DNA from: Lumbricus terrestris | Lineage: Eukaryota; Annelida; Clitellata; Crassiclitellata; Lumbricidae | NCBI GenBank assembly: GCA_949752735.1 | Contig: OX457043.1 | Location: 285,001 to 349,000, forward strand | Length of the DNA stretch: 64,000 nt | Direction: 5' to 3' | In this document: piece after piece, positions 52,914-64,000 of the stretch | Layout of the letters: every line of letters starts with the position of its first letter | Position numbering within the stretch: position 1 is the first letter of the stretch | Notes under the pieces: model-generated | Seen by the model: the letters and a program-made list of their open reading frames with translations, nothing else | Databases searched by the model: none | Told to the model about the DNA's origin: nothing | Translations under genes and position numbers: made by a program

Positions 52914-53493
52914 TTAGAAGATGTGGCTATATTCGCGCGGCAGTTTCTTAAATTTAGAACCGACACCTCTGACCTATTATAATAATGATGCTTGTGTAGA
53001 GACCAGCATGCATTGCTAAAGCGATTACTACAGTACTACGGATATTTCTGTTTAGATATCGTTGTGAACTGTGTTTATTTTTGGTTTGTTAATAACGCTG
53101 CACGTGTAGTTTTGCAACAGTTTCTTCTTTAATAACGGTTAGATTGACGATTAAATTTTTGTGCTTAATGTTTGGCAGTTAACCAATACATTGAGTTTAC
53201 AGTATTAAGGAGTCTACGCGATCCTGGGAAGCCGCTTCCCGAAAGAGACAAATGGGTAATCGAAATGCAACATAGGGTTACCTTACCCTAACCAGGCTAA
53301 CCCTAACCCTACGAAGTTAGACGTGAACTCGGAAATTGTAAGTGCGGTTCCATTTTAGATATTCATTTATTGGCAAATTTTAATCGACCAATTTCCGACA
53401 AGTCGTCCCTTTTACACTTTCCCTATTTGTATAAGCCATAATTATTATCATTATTTTATCTATGTATGTTTCTTGCAGTGGGCAGCTGCAAGG

Positions 53494-56400
53494 ATGACGA
53501 AGACTCCAACAAAGAAAGGTGCATCGAAATCTGAGTCGGCGAAGTGGATGACATGCAGTCATTGCTTGGTGCTTCATTCGACCGAGGACGAGGCAAAGCA
53601 TCGAATTGTCTGTTCAGAAGAACAACGAAATGATGATGACGGCATTCAGAACTCAAGACCAGTTCACAGTTTCATCTGTAACAACTGCCTCACTGCACCC
53701 ATTCACCTCATGTACGGTAAGAGATTTGAAGCACATCATGATTTCAGTGTTTCTTTTTAAAATCATAATCACTTGGCTGAATGCTTCTGAAAGTTCCTTT
53801 TTAAAATCTGCTTAATCTTCGATGTGGATGTGTGTGCTTGTGTGTTTTTATAATTTTATATAGGTGCAAATTAAACAGTGACAAACTCTTTCAGTCAGTA
53901 CTGTAATTATATAATTATATTGACCTTTTGTTCCTTTGATTGCATCGTTTATATCTTTAGCTTGAGTTTGTGCCAATTCTTAAGCTCCAACCTGCTATAA
54001 TCAGGGTACCAGATTATTAAGTAATGTTTTGTAAATTCTGAGACTGCACGAATTTTGCGATGTCTGCGTTCTTCAGGTGACGTTTATCGTAAGAACTGGA
54101 CAGGTAACTTTGTGTTTTTACATCCTGACACAATGAGGGCAATTGGTTTAACGGCGGAGGCAGAGGAGATGGCGCCAGTCGTCATTGACAACCGATTTGG
54201 CTTCAGAATCTTCACTGACACAAGCGTACCATTAACGAGCATTGGATGTCATGAGAAAACTGTCGACCGACTTGAGAAGAAGGGCGCTGGTGACTGGCTG
54301 ACCATGCAGTTCATCGTGAATCATGGTGAATCGTTGCTTGACAAGATTCATCTGCAGTTCACGTTAGTTGTTTCTCCATCTGTCTTTATTGACCATTGCA
54401 GTTTCGTTAATACAAGAGACACATGCACCTAAATTAATTTCCCAAATGTTGTCAATAGACGAGATTATGTTATCATGTGTAGAGACAAGGGAAGTCTCAG
54501 TGGAATAACCTTCACGGTAAGCTGACTGATAAGGAAAAAAAAAGTTTGGACAGGAAGTAATGTGTTTCTTAATGCGAGTGAGAAATTGATGTTCCAAGAT
54601 CTTAGAATTGTTATTGTTGATTGTTTCTGGATAAAGTTCATGAAAGATAATTGCTAGGATTACGGTTGAGGTATGAAGCAATTTTGAGATTGAACCATGC
54701 AGCAGAAGACCTATGCTTCTCATGTGAATTTGTCTCTATCACAATTTCTTATTGCTAGACTTTAACATATATACAAACTTTTGTCATTAAGCATGTTCTT
54801 CATAATAATGTTTATAAAGTTTGTTTAAATATTTTATCGTTGCTTTTCAGAGAAGAATTGTCTCCACAGATTAGGAGAGAATTAAACCTCAACGAATTCA
54901 AGGCTGATTTCTTTGATGAAAATGGTAAACATTATTGTTGACAATTTATATTAAATTTATCCAGTTTATTAAACGGATTTATTTATCTTATTCTCCAAGA
55001 AACACTTTTTAATTCTATTTATTGATAGATTCGAAACGTTTGCTGTCATTTTTATATCCAGACTCTCGCTTGTTCTACGTTGGTGAGCGTGTGAAGTTTA
55101 AATTCTTAAACAACGACTTCTTGATGATCGTACGCTACATAAAGTCTGGACTGACCGTTCAAGAAGCAACGGATGATCGTTGTTCTGTGTCCGATGATGT
55201 TCTGCAATCATTTTCACGATTAGAGATATCGTCGTCGTCGTGTGCAGGACATTCAGATTTAGCAAAAGATACATCAGTCGTTCCTAAGATCTTCTTCAGT
55301 CTTGATGAAACACGCACCCAACTTGTTGTTACTCATGCTGGGCCGTGTTTTACGCTCTCTTCCTTTGGAGGATATTCTGCATTGAAAACCAAAGTTCTTC
55401 AATGGGTTGAGTTGGTTCTCAACCATTCTTCACAATATATTGGCCTAGGTAAGCCATTTATTTGCATTTCCTAATGGATGATCTGAGGTTATAAAGAGAA
55501 CATCATTCTAACCAAGTTTAAATTGGTTTGAAAGATTGAGACTTGTTGAAGAATGGATGTACTTTCAAATGTTGATTTAATTATCTAAGTAAATAGGTAG
55601 CCTTTATTTGCATCTGTCACGTGCATGTGATAAAAGAATCATGATGATGTTAGATTCATTGCACCTTTCTTGAAGAGGTGCTATTCAAGTTTTCAATATA
55701 GTCATGAGTTTGTTTCATTTTGATTTTACGTTTTCTTGTAGGACCCGTTCTCTCTCTTCGACTCGTTCTCTTGCTCGGTTTGCCTGGAGTTGGAAAAACG
55801 ATGTTTGTGCGATGTTTGGCCAACACTTGTCACGTCGCTTTGTTCGTCATCACACCAGAGATCATTCAGGACGAGTTAGAACCATTTGTCATTATTTGTC
55901 AATTGTTTTTATACTTCAGTGGTCATTATATTTGTCAGTGGTTATTATTTGTCAGATGTTATTATTTGTCAGTGGTTATTATTCATTAGTAATCAATTTA
56001 TTTATCTATTTTTAAAGACTAGATTTAAAGACAATGCAAAGAATCTAGTTTCATATTCAATATTTATTCGTATGTTATGAAGTTCGTATTAAGTACTGTA
56101 AATACATCATGGTGTATTTATATGACTATACAGATTTCATAATAAAGAAACTAAAATTTCAATGATTATAATTCTTCCAATGATTTCTTAATTAAATACA
56201 AATCTCATTTATTATCTCATGACCTCTTCTCTAGTAACACTGATGACATTGACGGATGACGACATTCCATTGTCTCTTTCCATTGTCACAGTTTTAACAA
56301 TAGATGGACCGATCAGTTCCCTTTGTTTCCTCTCTGTAACGCTTTCATTTCCTCTTGGAAGATGAGCTTCCTCTGGTCTTTCTTCCAGGTCATCCATGCT

Positions 56401-59400
56401 GCGCGTGGAGGAGCAGATCGTCCGTGAGGGACCTTGCATTGTCTTCTTCGATAATCTTGACGTCATTTGTCCGATGAAAGAGACGGAGACGGTGCATAGA
56501 GCCGATGAATTCATTGGCCATCTGGTGAGAGATTATATGTAGTCACTTGCAATATTATTGATGGGATCGGCATTTTATGGTGACTGTACCAATCATAGTC
56601 TAGCAAAGAAGAAGAAGAAGAAGGAGGAGGAAGATGATGAGGGGAAAGAAGAGGAATAGCTGAGGCAAATTTTAGGAGGATCCATTGTTGGGGATTGGGT
56701 TTTCTGCTAGTACTGTACTTAGTGACTCTCTGATTCTATCCTTGAACATCAAATGTCTTCTTCTACTTCTTTCAAAGGTTCCTACAGTAATAATTCATTC
56801 TTGCAGATCTAATGGATGGTGGAAAGCAATTCCTCATAGTGTGCAATGATGTACGTACATGTGAGATAGCAATTCCTCATAGCATGCATATGTACATGCT
56901 TCTATCTCCTCATTGTCTCTCTTTCACAGCATCGTCTCAGGTCTGTGTTTTGTTCAACAGTAATTCTACCGGTTGTGTATGGTCTGGAGTGCCACTCATT
57001 GGCGATTTATAATTGGCAGATTACAATCTCAAAATGTATTATGCGTATCTTGCAGATCTATGATCAATCGTGTATAAACGATGTGCACATGATCATCATG
57101 AACCAATGGAAGAAGTGAGCAAAGCGGATGATGATGTCACTACAACAGATGAATTAGAAAATAATGATATTTAATTGTAATTGTATATAGCGCCCCTTCA
57201 AGAAAACTCCTCAGGTGAATTAGAAAATGATATTTAATGACCCTGTTGTTCTTCTTTGTCTTTAGTTGAAATATGAAGACAGAATATTCATATTTGGGGC
57301 AACGAATAAAATAGAGAACGTCGACAAATATATTCTCAGACCAAATCGCTTTGAAATCACGCAGACGTTGGATTTGCCGAATACATCCGACAAAATAGAT
57401 GTAAGTAAGATTCAGCGAAGTTCTGTTTGTCCTTTGGAAGACTTTCTCTCTTATTCTTGGATAACCTGTTTTATCTTAGCAACGAACCTTTTAGCTTGAT
57501 GAGCGCAGTGCTTCTAAGGTGCTGTGTTTGCATTTATGTTGAGTGAGGCAGTTAGTTGCAGTGGGGGGAATGGGGAGATGGGAGGACATCTGAACATTTA
57601 TTCTCTCTCATCTGATTTCAGATTCTGTTTCTTTTGTAATTTGATTTCAGATTCTGAACCGTCTCCTTCATTTCGTTAAACATTCGTTGACAGAAGATGA
57701 CATTAAAGAACTAGCAGCAAGAGCTTGGCATTTCTCGGGACTTGATCTCACTTGCCTCTGCGATAAAGGTTTGCCTGTTGCCCTTGTTTCAGTTTTACCC
57801 ATGGGAAGGAAAAGAATGGAGATAGAAAAGATGTTTTAAATCTTACTGTTTCATGTCAGCATTAATTATCAGTATTTATCAGCAATTTCTGTTCTACCTG
57901 AAACACTCATTTTAAGCAGACCTTACCGTTATGATTGTGTAATGTGTGTCTATTTATTCTGATGGGATTTTGTTATGGTAACCTATCCTACTGGTTGGCT
58001 TGCTGCTGAGGTGACAGCCACAACTCCTGTCAAGAACAGAACATGATGTGTTATGCTGCTGCAACAGTTGCTCTTGAAATGGTTTGACAGATGGTGTACA
58101 CTGGTGGTAGAAAAATTGAATGATGAGGGAGGGAAAGAACCTTTCATGTACAATTTGTGGTGAATAAAATGAAGTTGCCAACTGTCACAGCAATTGCTGT
58201 CTATAATTTTAACCCTCATCCGAACAAGCGAAAATCCAACAGACCCCCTTGTTCAGATGAGGGTTAAGGTTAAGTTGAGCTTGATGATTAAACTCGTAAA
58301 TCAGAATCATTATTTTATCATCTTGTCAAATAAATACTGTATTAAAATTTGATTTGTAAAGTGAAAAATGCCACACGTTCTGTATGTTAAATATTTTGTG
58401 TTGTTTGTGTGAAATTAGCGTCATCAGATGCAAGATCTCGATCGCTGTCTCAGATTGACTCCTCGTCCTCTGCTTCCTCCTCCTCCTTCCAGAGGTCAAC
58501 CTCCTCTTTTCCTCTGACCTTGGAAGACTTTCTTAACTGTCTGCCAACTATTGAGCCATTCACATTGAAGACCCTCTACCAGGAAATGCCATTTGTACGT
58601 TTCTTTCTTCTCTTTTCCTGTTTTGACGTGAATTAAATTGTAAATGGCCATTTTTGTCATTTCAAAAGCATCAGTCACTTGTGAATCGTACTTGCTATGC
58701 TCTCAGGTTTTCTAGATCTGTCAATAACTGCAAATTCTGCTCTTACAATCCTTTCGAAACTCATGTTTTAATTGTTACCACCTGAACAGTACTTTTTGCT
58801 TATCTCCACGATTATAATTATAATTGAAGAGCGTAATGAAAGATTGTTCATAGATTTTTTGGCATCAGATAAACTTCTCCTCCAGGATCTTTGCTAACCA
58901 GAATAATCTATATTCTCTTAGAAATCAGTTGCATATATACTTTATAGTTTTATATTGCAGATCCATGGTCATTGTTTTTTTTATAAAAACAAAACAATAT
59001 TTTTGTGTTTGTTTCACATCTCAGTTTGAACTGATATTCCAGTGACTGCCATTGTTCTGTTTCAGTTGAAGAGAGTAGAGTTGAAGGTGACATGGGATGA
59101 TGTCATTGGACATACGGACATCAAGGAGTACGGATACTGGTGCACTCGACATCGCATTGATCATCCGCAATTCTACAGACGACATCCGCAGTTGAGACAT
59201 CTCAACGGAATGCTGGTCTTTGGTCCTTCCGGTTGCTCCAAGACAATGGTTGCCAAGGCTATTGCTAAGGACTGGCAGTTCAACTTCTTCTTTGTTGAAG
59301 TAAATAAAGGTGGCTTGATTGACAGGACAGATGGATGGACATGTTTGATGACATAAGAGAATGAGGCAGTTCTTTGATAGATAGGTAGTTTGACAGTTTG

Positions 59401-61346
59401 ATTAACAGGACATATGGCTAAACAGGTTGTTTGATTGACAGAGCAGATTGAGAGCAAAGTTGTTTGATTGACAAGCCATGCTACCTTCAGTTAACTGATT
59501 ATTCCTAAGGCAAAAGCAGATGGTAGCATTAAGTCGTTTATTTGTCTAGAAACTTGTTCATCACAGCGACATTCAAACTCCTTCCGATCAAATCAGTTTG
59601 TTGTCTGATGTCACTGTTGGGTTTGGTCTCATTGTTACTCTTTAGTAACGAGTTAAACAATAGATTTGAATGTTGACAGGGAAACACAATGGCCGGCAAA
59701 TACGTCGGAAGTACAGAAGCCAACATCGAAAAGCTGTTCAATCGAGCTCGACAATTGTCGCCAACTCTCATCTTTTTCGATAACGTCGAAAGTTTGGCCA
59801 TGAAACGAAACGGGTCGAGAAATTTTCTTTCATTCTACTTAATGTTGCACTCCACTCAAATACGTTTTAAATTGACATGCACCAAGTGAGAATGTCATGA
59901 TAGTATGACGCCAAGTGTCACTTGTCTTGAGTGTAAAGAAACAGATATTTTCAAGTAAAAAGGTCTGGAACTTAATTCTTTGTTTGGGCTAAATTTAAAA
60001 GCTGTAATCAATAATGCCTGACTAATTATTTCTGTTAACACGGATATTAGGAAAGTTAGAAGTCAATGGTCTTGCATGATCTTCCACTTCCCATTGAGCA
60101 TTTAAAATCTCTCTGATAGTAAGTTGAAGACAAAAAATCGTCTGAACTGCAGATCTTCTTTGCAATGAACTCTGCTCACAAGTCGATATGGAATGGGACA
60201 CTTGACGATATGGAATGGGACACTTGACGATATGGAATGGGACACTTGACGATATGGAATGGGACACTTGACGATATGGAATGGGACACTTATTGACATG
60301 GAATGGGACACTTATTGACATGGAATGGGACATTTGACTGCTGTTGTGTTTCTATAACAGGTGAAACAATGCCAAACACATTCATAGACTGAACGACGTC
60401 TCTGTCTCTCTCTTTTTCTAGCACTGGTCAGACTGGTACGAACAGTCGGATCCTCAACCAAATGTTGGTGGAGCTGGACAGAAACAAAGGATCAGAGGAG
60501 GTCGTGGCTGTCATTGCCGCAACAAGTCAACCGGAACAACTTGACCCAGTAAGTCGACCAAACGGAAACTGTTTAACAATACCTTCCTAGCAGTAAAGCA
60601 TCATACTTTCCATTCTCCACAACAGGTCAAAGTTCATTCGTGCAAATACAAATTGGTGTTTCGATTTGCCAGCAATGGTTGGGTTACTGATGTAATGATT
60701 GATTCTATAATAATATCACAATATGTTTGTCTCTTTTGCTGAAGGCTTTCTACCGCTGCGGTCGGTTTGACAAAGTCGTTTACATGCGATTACCAGACGA
60801 CACATCAAGACGGGAACTTCTGTCGCAGAAGACGACAACAACGTTGGCAGATGATGTTCCACTGGAGGAACTGATCAGGAGAACAAAAGGTCACTCACAT
60901 GCAGAGGTCAGTACAGAGTCGCTTAAGAAGTCTTCGTAACTTTAAACTTTCTCGACAGAAAATTAGCCAACAATTTCAGCATCATCCAGCGTAACTTTAC
61001 ATTTACAAAGGTTTCCTACATGCACAGAGTTGATGTAAACATTTTGTCACGTGTGAATCTTTTTACCACAGGCATAATAGGTAGGAGGGACGAGGGGAGG
61101 CATATCAAGTAACAGTTATTTGATAAGATGCCAATATTTACAATATGTTTGAGAGACTTTAAAAGTGGAATTGTTGTTTTGTCGTTGTAGATTAGCGAAC
61201 TGATCGAAGCAGCAAAACTGGAACGAAAGGAACGCGAAACTTTGTGCATGGACGATTTTGAAAAGGTTTTTCAAAAGATCCAAGCAAAAGCGACACCTGA
61301 ACGTATCGCTGTTTTAGATGAGTTTGACAAACAGCATGGTCATTAG
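53494..61346 (+). CDS. AFG2A/SPATA5-like double AAA ATPase with altered Walker B motifs
   Basis: Exons: 53494-53716, 54077-54362, 54851-54924, 55029-55448, 55742-55874, 56389-56524, 57266-57400, 57651-57768, 58419-58594, 59066-59299, 59680-59813, 60422-60548, 60745-60906, 61191-61346; 2514 nt, 837 residues. The N-terminal part has a small C-x2-C-x11-H-x3-C motif and a double-psi-like N domain. AAA domain 1: Walker A GLPGVGKT (347-354), Walker B VFFDN (397-401), sensor GATN. Domain 2: Walker A GPSGCSKT (620-627), KYVG pore loop, Walker B IFFDN (676-680), CGRFDK near the arginine finger. GCSKT and TLEDFL point to AFG2A, a 60S ribosome maturation AAA protein (893 residues in human). Divergence is high, and the start codon lies just after an acceptor, so a 5' exon may be missing. 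Confidence 0.82.
54375..54723 (-). pseudogene. LINE reverse transcriptase fragment in intron 2 of the AFG2A-like gene
   Basis: Minus-strand frame: LEHQFLTRIKKHI, then YQSAYREGYSTETSLVSTHDN, the RT finger/palm entry (compare QSAFR-GHSTETAL in other non-LTR elements). Antisense to the host gene and truncated on both sides. Confidence 0.75.
56807..56850 (+). other. 44-bp exon-like remnant (LMDGG segment) out of phase in the AFG2A-like gene
   Basis: Between exons 56389-56524 and 57266-57400 there is a segment bounded by TTGCAG and GTACGT. One frame reads LMDGGKQFLIVCND, resembling the conserved LMDG segment that follows Walker B in AFG2-type AAA domains. Its length is 44 nt, so inclusion breaks frame, while skipping it joins the neighbours in phase 0. 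It may be a decaying exon, a poison exon, or a real exon with a one-base sequence error. Confidence 0.55.
57612..57660 (+). repeat. 29-bp duplication of an acceptor in the AFG2A-like gene
   Basis: TGATTTCAGATTCTG occurs twice, 29 bp apart. The first acceptor would lead to a TAA after five codons; the second opens exon 57651-57768. Confidence 0.8.
60188..60335. repeat. 22-bp minisatellite
   Basis: About seven copies of GATATGGAATGGGACACTTG plus AC in the intron before exon 60422 of the AFG2A-like gene; some units lack part of the motif. Confidence 0.9.
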
Positions 61347-61506
61347 GGAAAAGACATTAGGGAAAAGACATTAGGGAAAGAATGACGGATGAGGAGGAAG
61401 ACAGATTCACCTGCCAGTTTTAATACATAGACCGATGATAAGTAGTGACCGTGAAATGCATAGAATTATTTCCAGAGAAAATTGATTCATTCCAGAATTT
61501 AATGGA

Positions 61507-61512
61507 AATAAA
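61507..61512 (+). promoter_or_regulatory. Likely polyadenylation signal of the AFG2A-like gene
   Basis: AATAAA on the plus strand 160 nt after the TAG stop of the AFG2A-like gene. It precedes the ARPC3 signals, so the two 3' ends barely overlap or abut. Confidence 0.5.
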
Positions 61513-61741
61513 ATTGACTTGTTATCTGGCTTTGTAGCCATCCCTGTTGGCTGTGCTTCCCTTCCGGCCATCAGAGGGTATTCGGAGTCGCTGAGATGCA
61601 AATACAGAAGGAAGGAGGGGTCAAAATAGGTTGCATAAATTGCCATTTATTTATTTGTCAAATATCTGAAATTAAACGTTTTCGACTGAATTCAGCAACA
61701 TTTTTATAATTTGTAAAACACTGATTTGATACTTGGAGACA

Positions 61742-61747
61742 TTTATT
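61742..61747 (-). promoter_or_regulatory. Likely ARPC3 polyadenylation signal
   Basis: AATAAA on the minus strand about 216 nt after the ARPC3 stop codon; further AATAAA copies lie near 61641-61652. Confidence 0.5.
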
Positions 61748-61962
61748 TTACTCATCACTCCTTCAAGTTCCTCCACAGATCAGTTCATAGAAATATTAGT
61801 TACTAACAGATGCACAAAAGGTTCGAGTGCTCATAAGAAGTTTGGCTGGAATTCCTTCCGAATGGAGAGCCACTGTCATCGTCGTCTCCCAAGTCCACCG
61901 CAGATGGCAAACGGATTGGGAGGAGAGGAGATGGAAGAGAGCAGATGGATGAGATCATCCAT

Positions 61963-64000
61963 CTACTGCCCTGGTCCAGACAGACTCTTGTCCATGAACT
62001 TCCTCTTCACGAAACACATCCACCACTGAAAACAGAGAAGCAGACAATTTCAAAACAGATGACGACTCCATCAAAATGTGAATCCATCCGAGAGCAAGTT
62101 CTTCCATTTCACGGACAGTTCTCATAATCTGCCGTTTTTCGTGATGTGAGGATCACTTGATAGAAAACAGAACGTTCCTTGGAAGGACTTGTAAGATAGG
62201 TAACTCAGTGTTTTGTCAGATGGACAGCTATAAGAGGAACATCTTTCTGTTTTGTACATTTCCACCCTCAACCCACTCATTGCCTCTATATAAGCGAGTG
62301 AGCGAGCGTGTCCACCACTAGCGCCTCTTCCGTTAATCCGTGTATTGCTTTTGTTACTGTATTTTTTGCTAATTGTGGTTAATAGTTTTAATAACATTTA
62401 ACATCATAGTGTAGAGTAGAGAGCAACTCCAATTAGTTTTCTCTTTCAGTGGTGCTACATAAATAAATGCTACATAAATAAATGCTATAGAAATAAATGC
62501 TCGAATCGGTCGACTGAAGAGCAAAGTGTGTTTCTCACCTTGCTTGGTTTGTCTGTTTCTGGATCAAAGACTTTCTCGCACAGTCGAACGCCCATCTCTT
62601 GTCTCAGCTGCTGAATGAAGTTCCTCATCGTATCTGTCATCATAACACACACACGCGTACACACACATATGCATACGACATCAGAATAAAAAAGAATAGA
62701 GTAACGCCTATGGCACCAGCATAAAAATGCACAACGACAAAATCCAGTCAATTTCACGAAGACACAGATAGAAGCAGCTTATGGCTACGGAAGAGGATGG
62801 ATAGCCACTCTGATGACTCAACAGAGCACCAATCAACTGATGGAAATTTCAATTACAACGTCATTCTCATAGTTATAGCCATTTCCTTTGTTTAATATAA
62901 GCTGCATCCCTGCCATACATGTGTTTATATTATATTAAATATATTATTATATCTACGAACCTTCCTCCGGTCTGTTCGCTGGTTTGCTGTACATTGCGTT
63001 CAAAGGAAACTGCGCTTCACCAGGAATGGAGAACTTGCTGATAGCCAACGACTGCATCTCCTTCAGTCCCTCGTTCTTCGATTTCGCCTTCAACACAATC
63101 AACATTCAAGTAAATAACAACTCAAACAGTCAAATGATGTTGCTACAGCTGCTTTAATGCAGTCATCACTAAAAATAGTCACCAACATGGCATTATATTT
63201 TTATACGCTAATTTTGTAAACAACATTACCCAGTAACTGCAATTTTTCTTTTGCAGGTTTAATTATTTGAGTCTACCTTGAGCAAAATGAAGTGTACATG
63301 TTATATTAAATAGATTACTAATGAAGAGGTAATGTAATTGGAGAAGGAGGAGAAGGCAAGTTCTAACCTTCTGCAGTTTCTTCAGGCATTCTGTGATGTA
63401 GAGCGTCAGATAGATCAGCGTACGATCAGCCTCACTCTGACAACAACAACAATGACAATGACAACAATAACAACAACGACAACATCATACAACTGACGCT
63501 CAACGTCTTCATGACATCAACAACTAACTGTCTGTCAGTATTTCTATCATATTTTGGTTACCATTAGCAACAGGTCAATAAACAATGTTAGCACATCTCT
63601 CCTTCACTTTCTCCTTTCCACATATAAAATTATATGCCTTGCTTATAGTGAGGCGATACTGGCAGATGCTTTGCATGTTAGGCAGAGGAACAATAGAACT
63701 AATATTACAGACTATGTAACCTTTCTTCATGCCCCGCATCTCTGGGAGGTTTTTGAAATGTGTTCTATAAATAATATGAGCTATATAGGTCGAGATAGAA
63801 GGAATAGAGATCGAAGCCAACCTTAGAAATATGAAAGTGAAGAAGAAACATTAATTTACTTTGATTTCGTAATTTCTGAAGAAGACGTTTGCCTTGAAGT
63901 AGAGCAGAGCTTCATCAATGATGTCTTGGTCGCTGGCTGTTCGTCATCATTCAACACAAAACAGAAGACAAGAAAAATCAAATCTCATTCACAAATCCTT
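61963..64000 (-). CDS. ARPC3: ARPC3 (Arp2/3 complex subunit 3, p21-Arc), 3' part
   Basis: Subunit of the Arp2/3 complex that nucleates branched actin filaments. Exons on the minus strand: about 63936 (or 63932)-63860, 63436-63368, 63087-62961, 62633-62539, 62025-61963; the 5' exons lie beyond the right edge. The translation matches ARPC3 nearly end to end: [75 protein letters not shown] and the terminal KSLSGPGQ followed by TAG. All internal junctions agree in phase. The acceptor of the leftmost-read exon is ambiguous between two nearby AGs. The gene converges on the AFG2A-like gene 616 bp away. Confidence 0.96.

Larger units (their letters stand above)
51344..53493. other. Divergent intergenic region between TRDMT1 and the AFG2A-like gene
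   Basis: About 2.1 kb holding a C/G-rich MITE end (51520-51580, CATGGGCGGAGACATACGGG), the twin palindromes, the LINE fragment and a short CCCTAACCCTAA-like stretch near 53290. Both promoters must lie here; I see no definite core elements. Confidence 0.5.

Noticed and set aside
53280..53310. Telomere-like CCCTAACCCTAA
   Set aside because: Only two to three imperfect units; not enough to suggest an interstitial telomere.

Overview
The window reads as a gene-bearing piece of an animal (metazoan) nuclear genome, most likely a marine invertebrate. Evidence: short exons with GT-AG introns in matching phases, animal-type chromatin and actin genes, and intergenic DNA full of LINE, SINE, hAT, piggyBac and foldback-type elements and minisatellites. 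The word TAGGCCTA recurs in the non-coding DNA. I cannot name the species; an invertebrate deuterostome is my guess. There is no bacterial-style gene organisation, and almost all long open frames are shadows, simple repeats or transposon pieces.

Five genes could be assembled by hand from splice sites, reading-phase agreement and protein motifs. (1) 10889-26062, minus: a KAT6 (MOZ/MORF-type) MYST histone acetyltransferase, 16 exons, about 1158 residues. It has an N-terminal winged-helix/H15 module, a double PHD finger, a C2HC finger of the kind known from KAT7/HBO1, the MYST domain and an acidic/Ser-rich tail. (2) 38469-44644, plus: an LRRC14/PRAME-family protein with a visible elongin BC-box, 5 exons, 522 residues. 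(3) 44812-51343, minus: TRDMT1/DNMT2 tRNA cytosine methyltransferase, 9 exons, 460 residues, with an expanded acidic and His-rich insert. (4) 53494-61346, plus: an AFG2A/SPATA5-like double AAA ATPase, 14 exons, 837 residues, in which both Walker B motifs read D-N instead of D-E. (5) 61963 to beyond the right edge, minus: ARPC3, an Arp2/3 complex subunit. Genes 2/3 and 4/5 are convergent pairs; genes 3/4 are divergent. They are unrelated housekeeping/regulatory genes and do not form a pathway.

Layout: 1-8050 is gene-free and transposon-rich (2.0-kb hAT-like element 4102-6101, smaller MITEs, LINE 3' end). 8053-26062 is the KAT6 locus, with a piggyBac-like element (17274-18788) and a small foldback element (13615-14583) in its introns. 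26063-38468 is intergenic and dominated by an 8.7-kb element (29009-37695) whose long terminal inverted repeats are arrays of a 186-bp satellite, flanked by a perfect 9-bp target duplication. 38469-64000 holds the other four genes, with LINE, SINE, MITE and piggyBac insertions in introns and spacers.

Two themes stand out. First, foldback-type elements whose inverted repeats are themselves tandem arrays occur at two scales (186-bp and about 16-bp units). Second, several exon/intron junctions in different genes have been tandemly duplicated or expanded into minisatellites whose units carry copies of the splice site.
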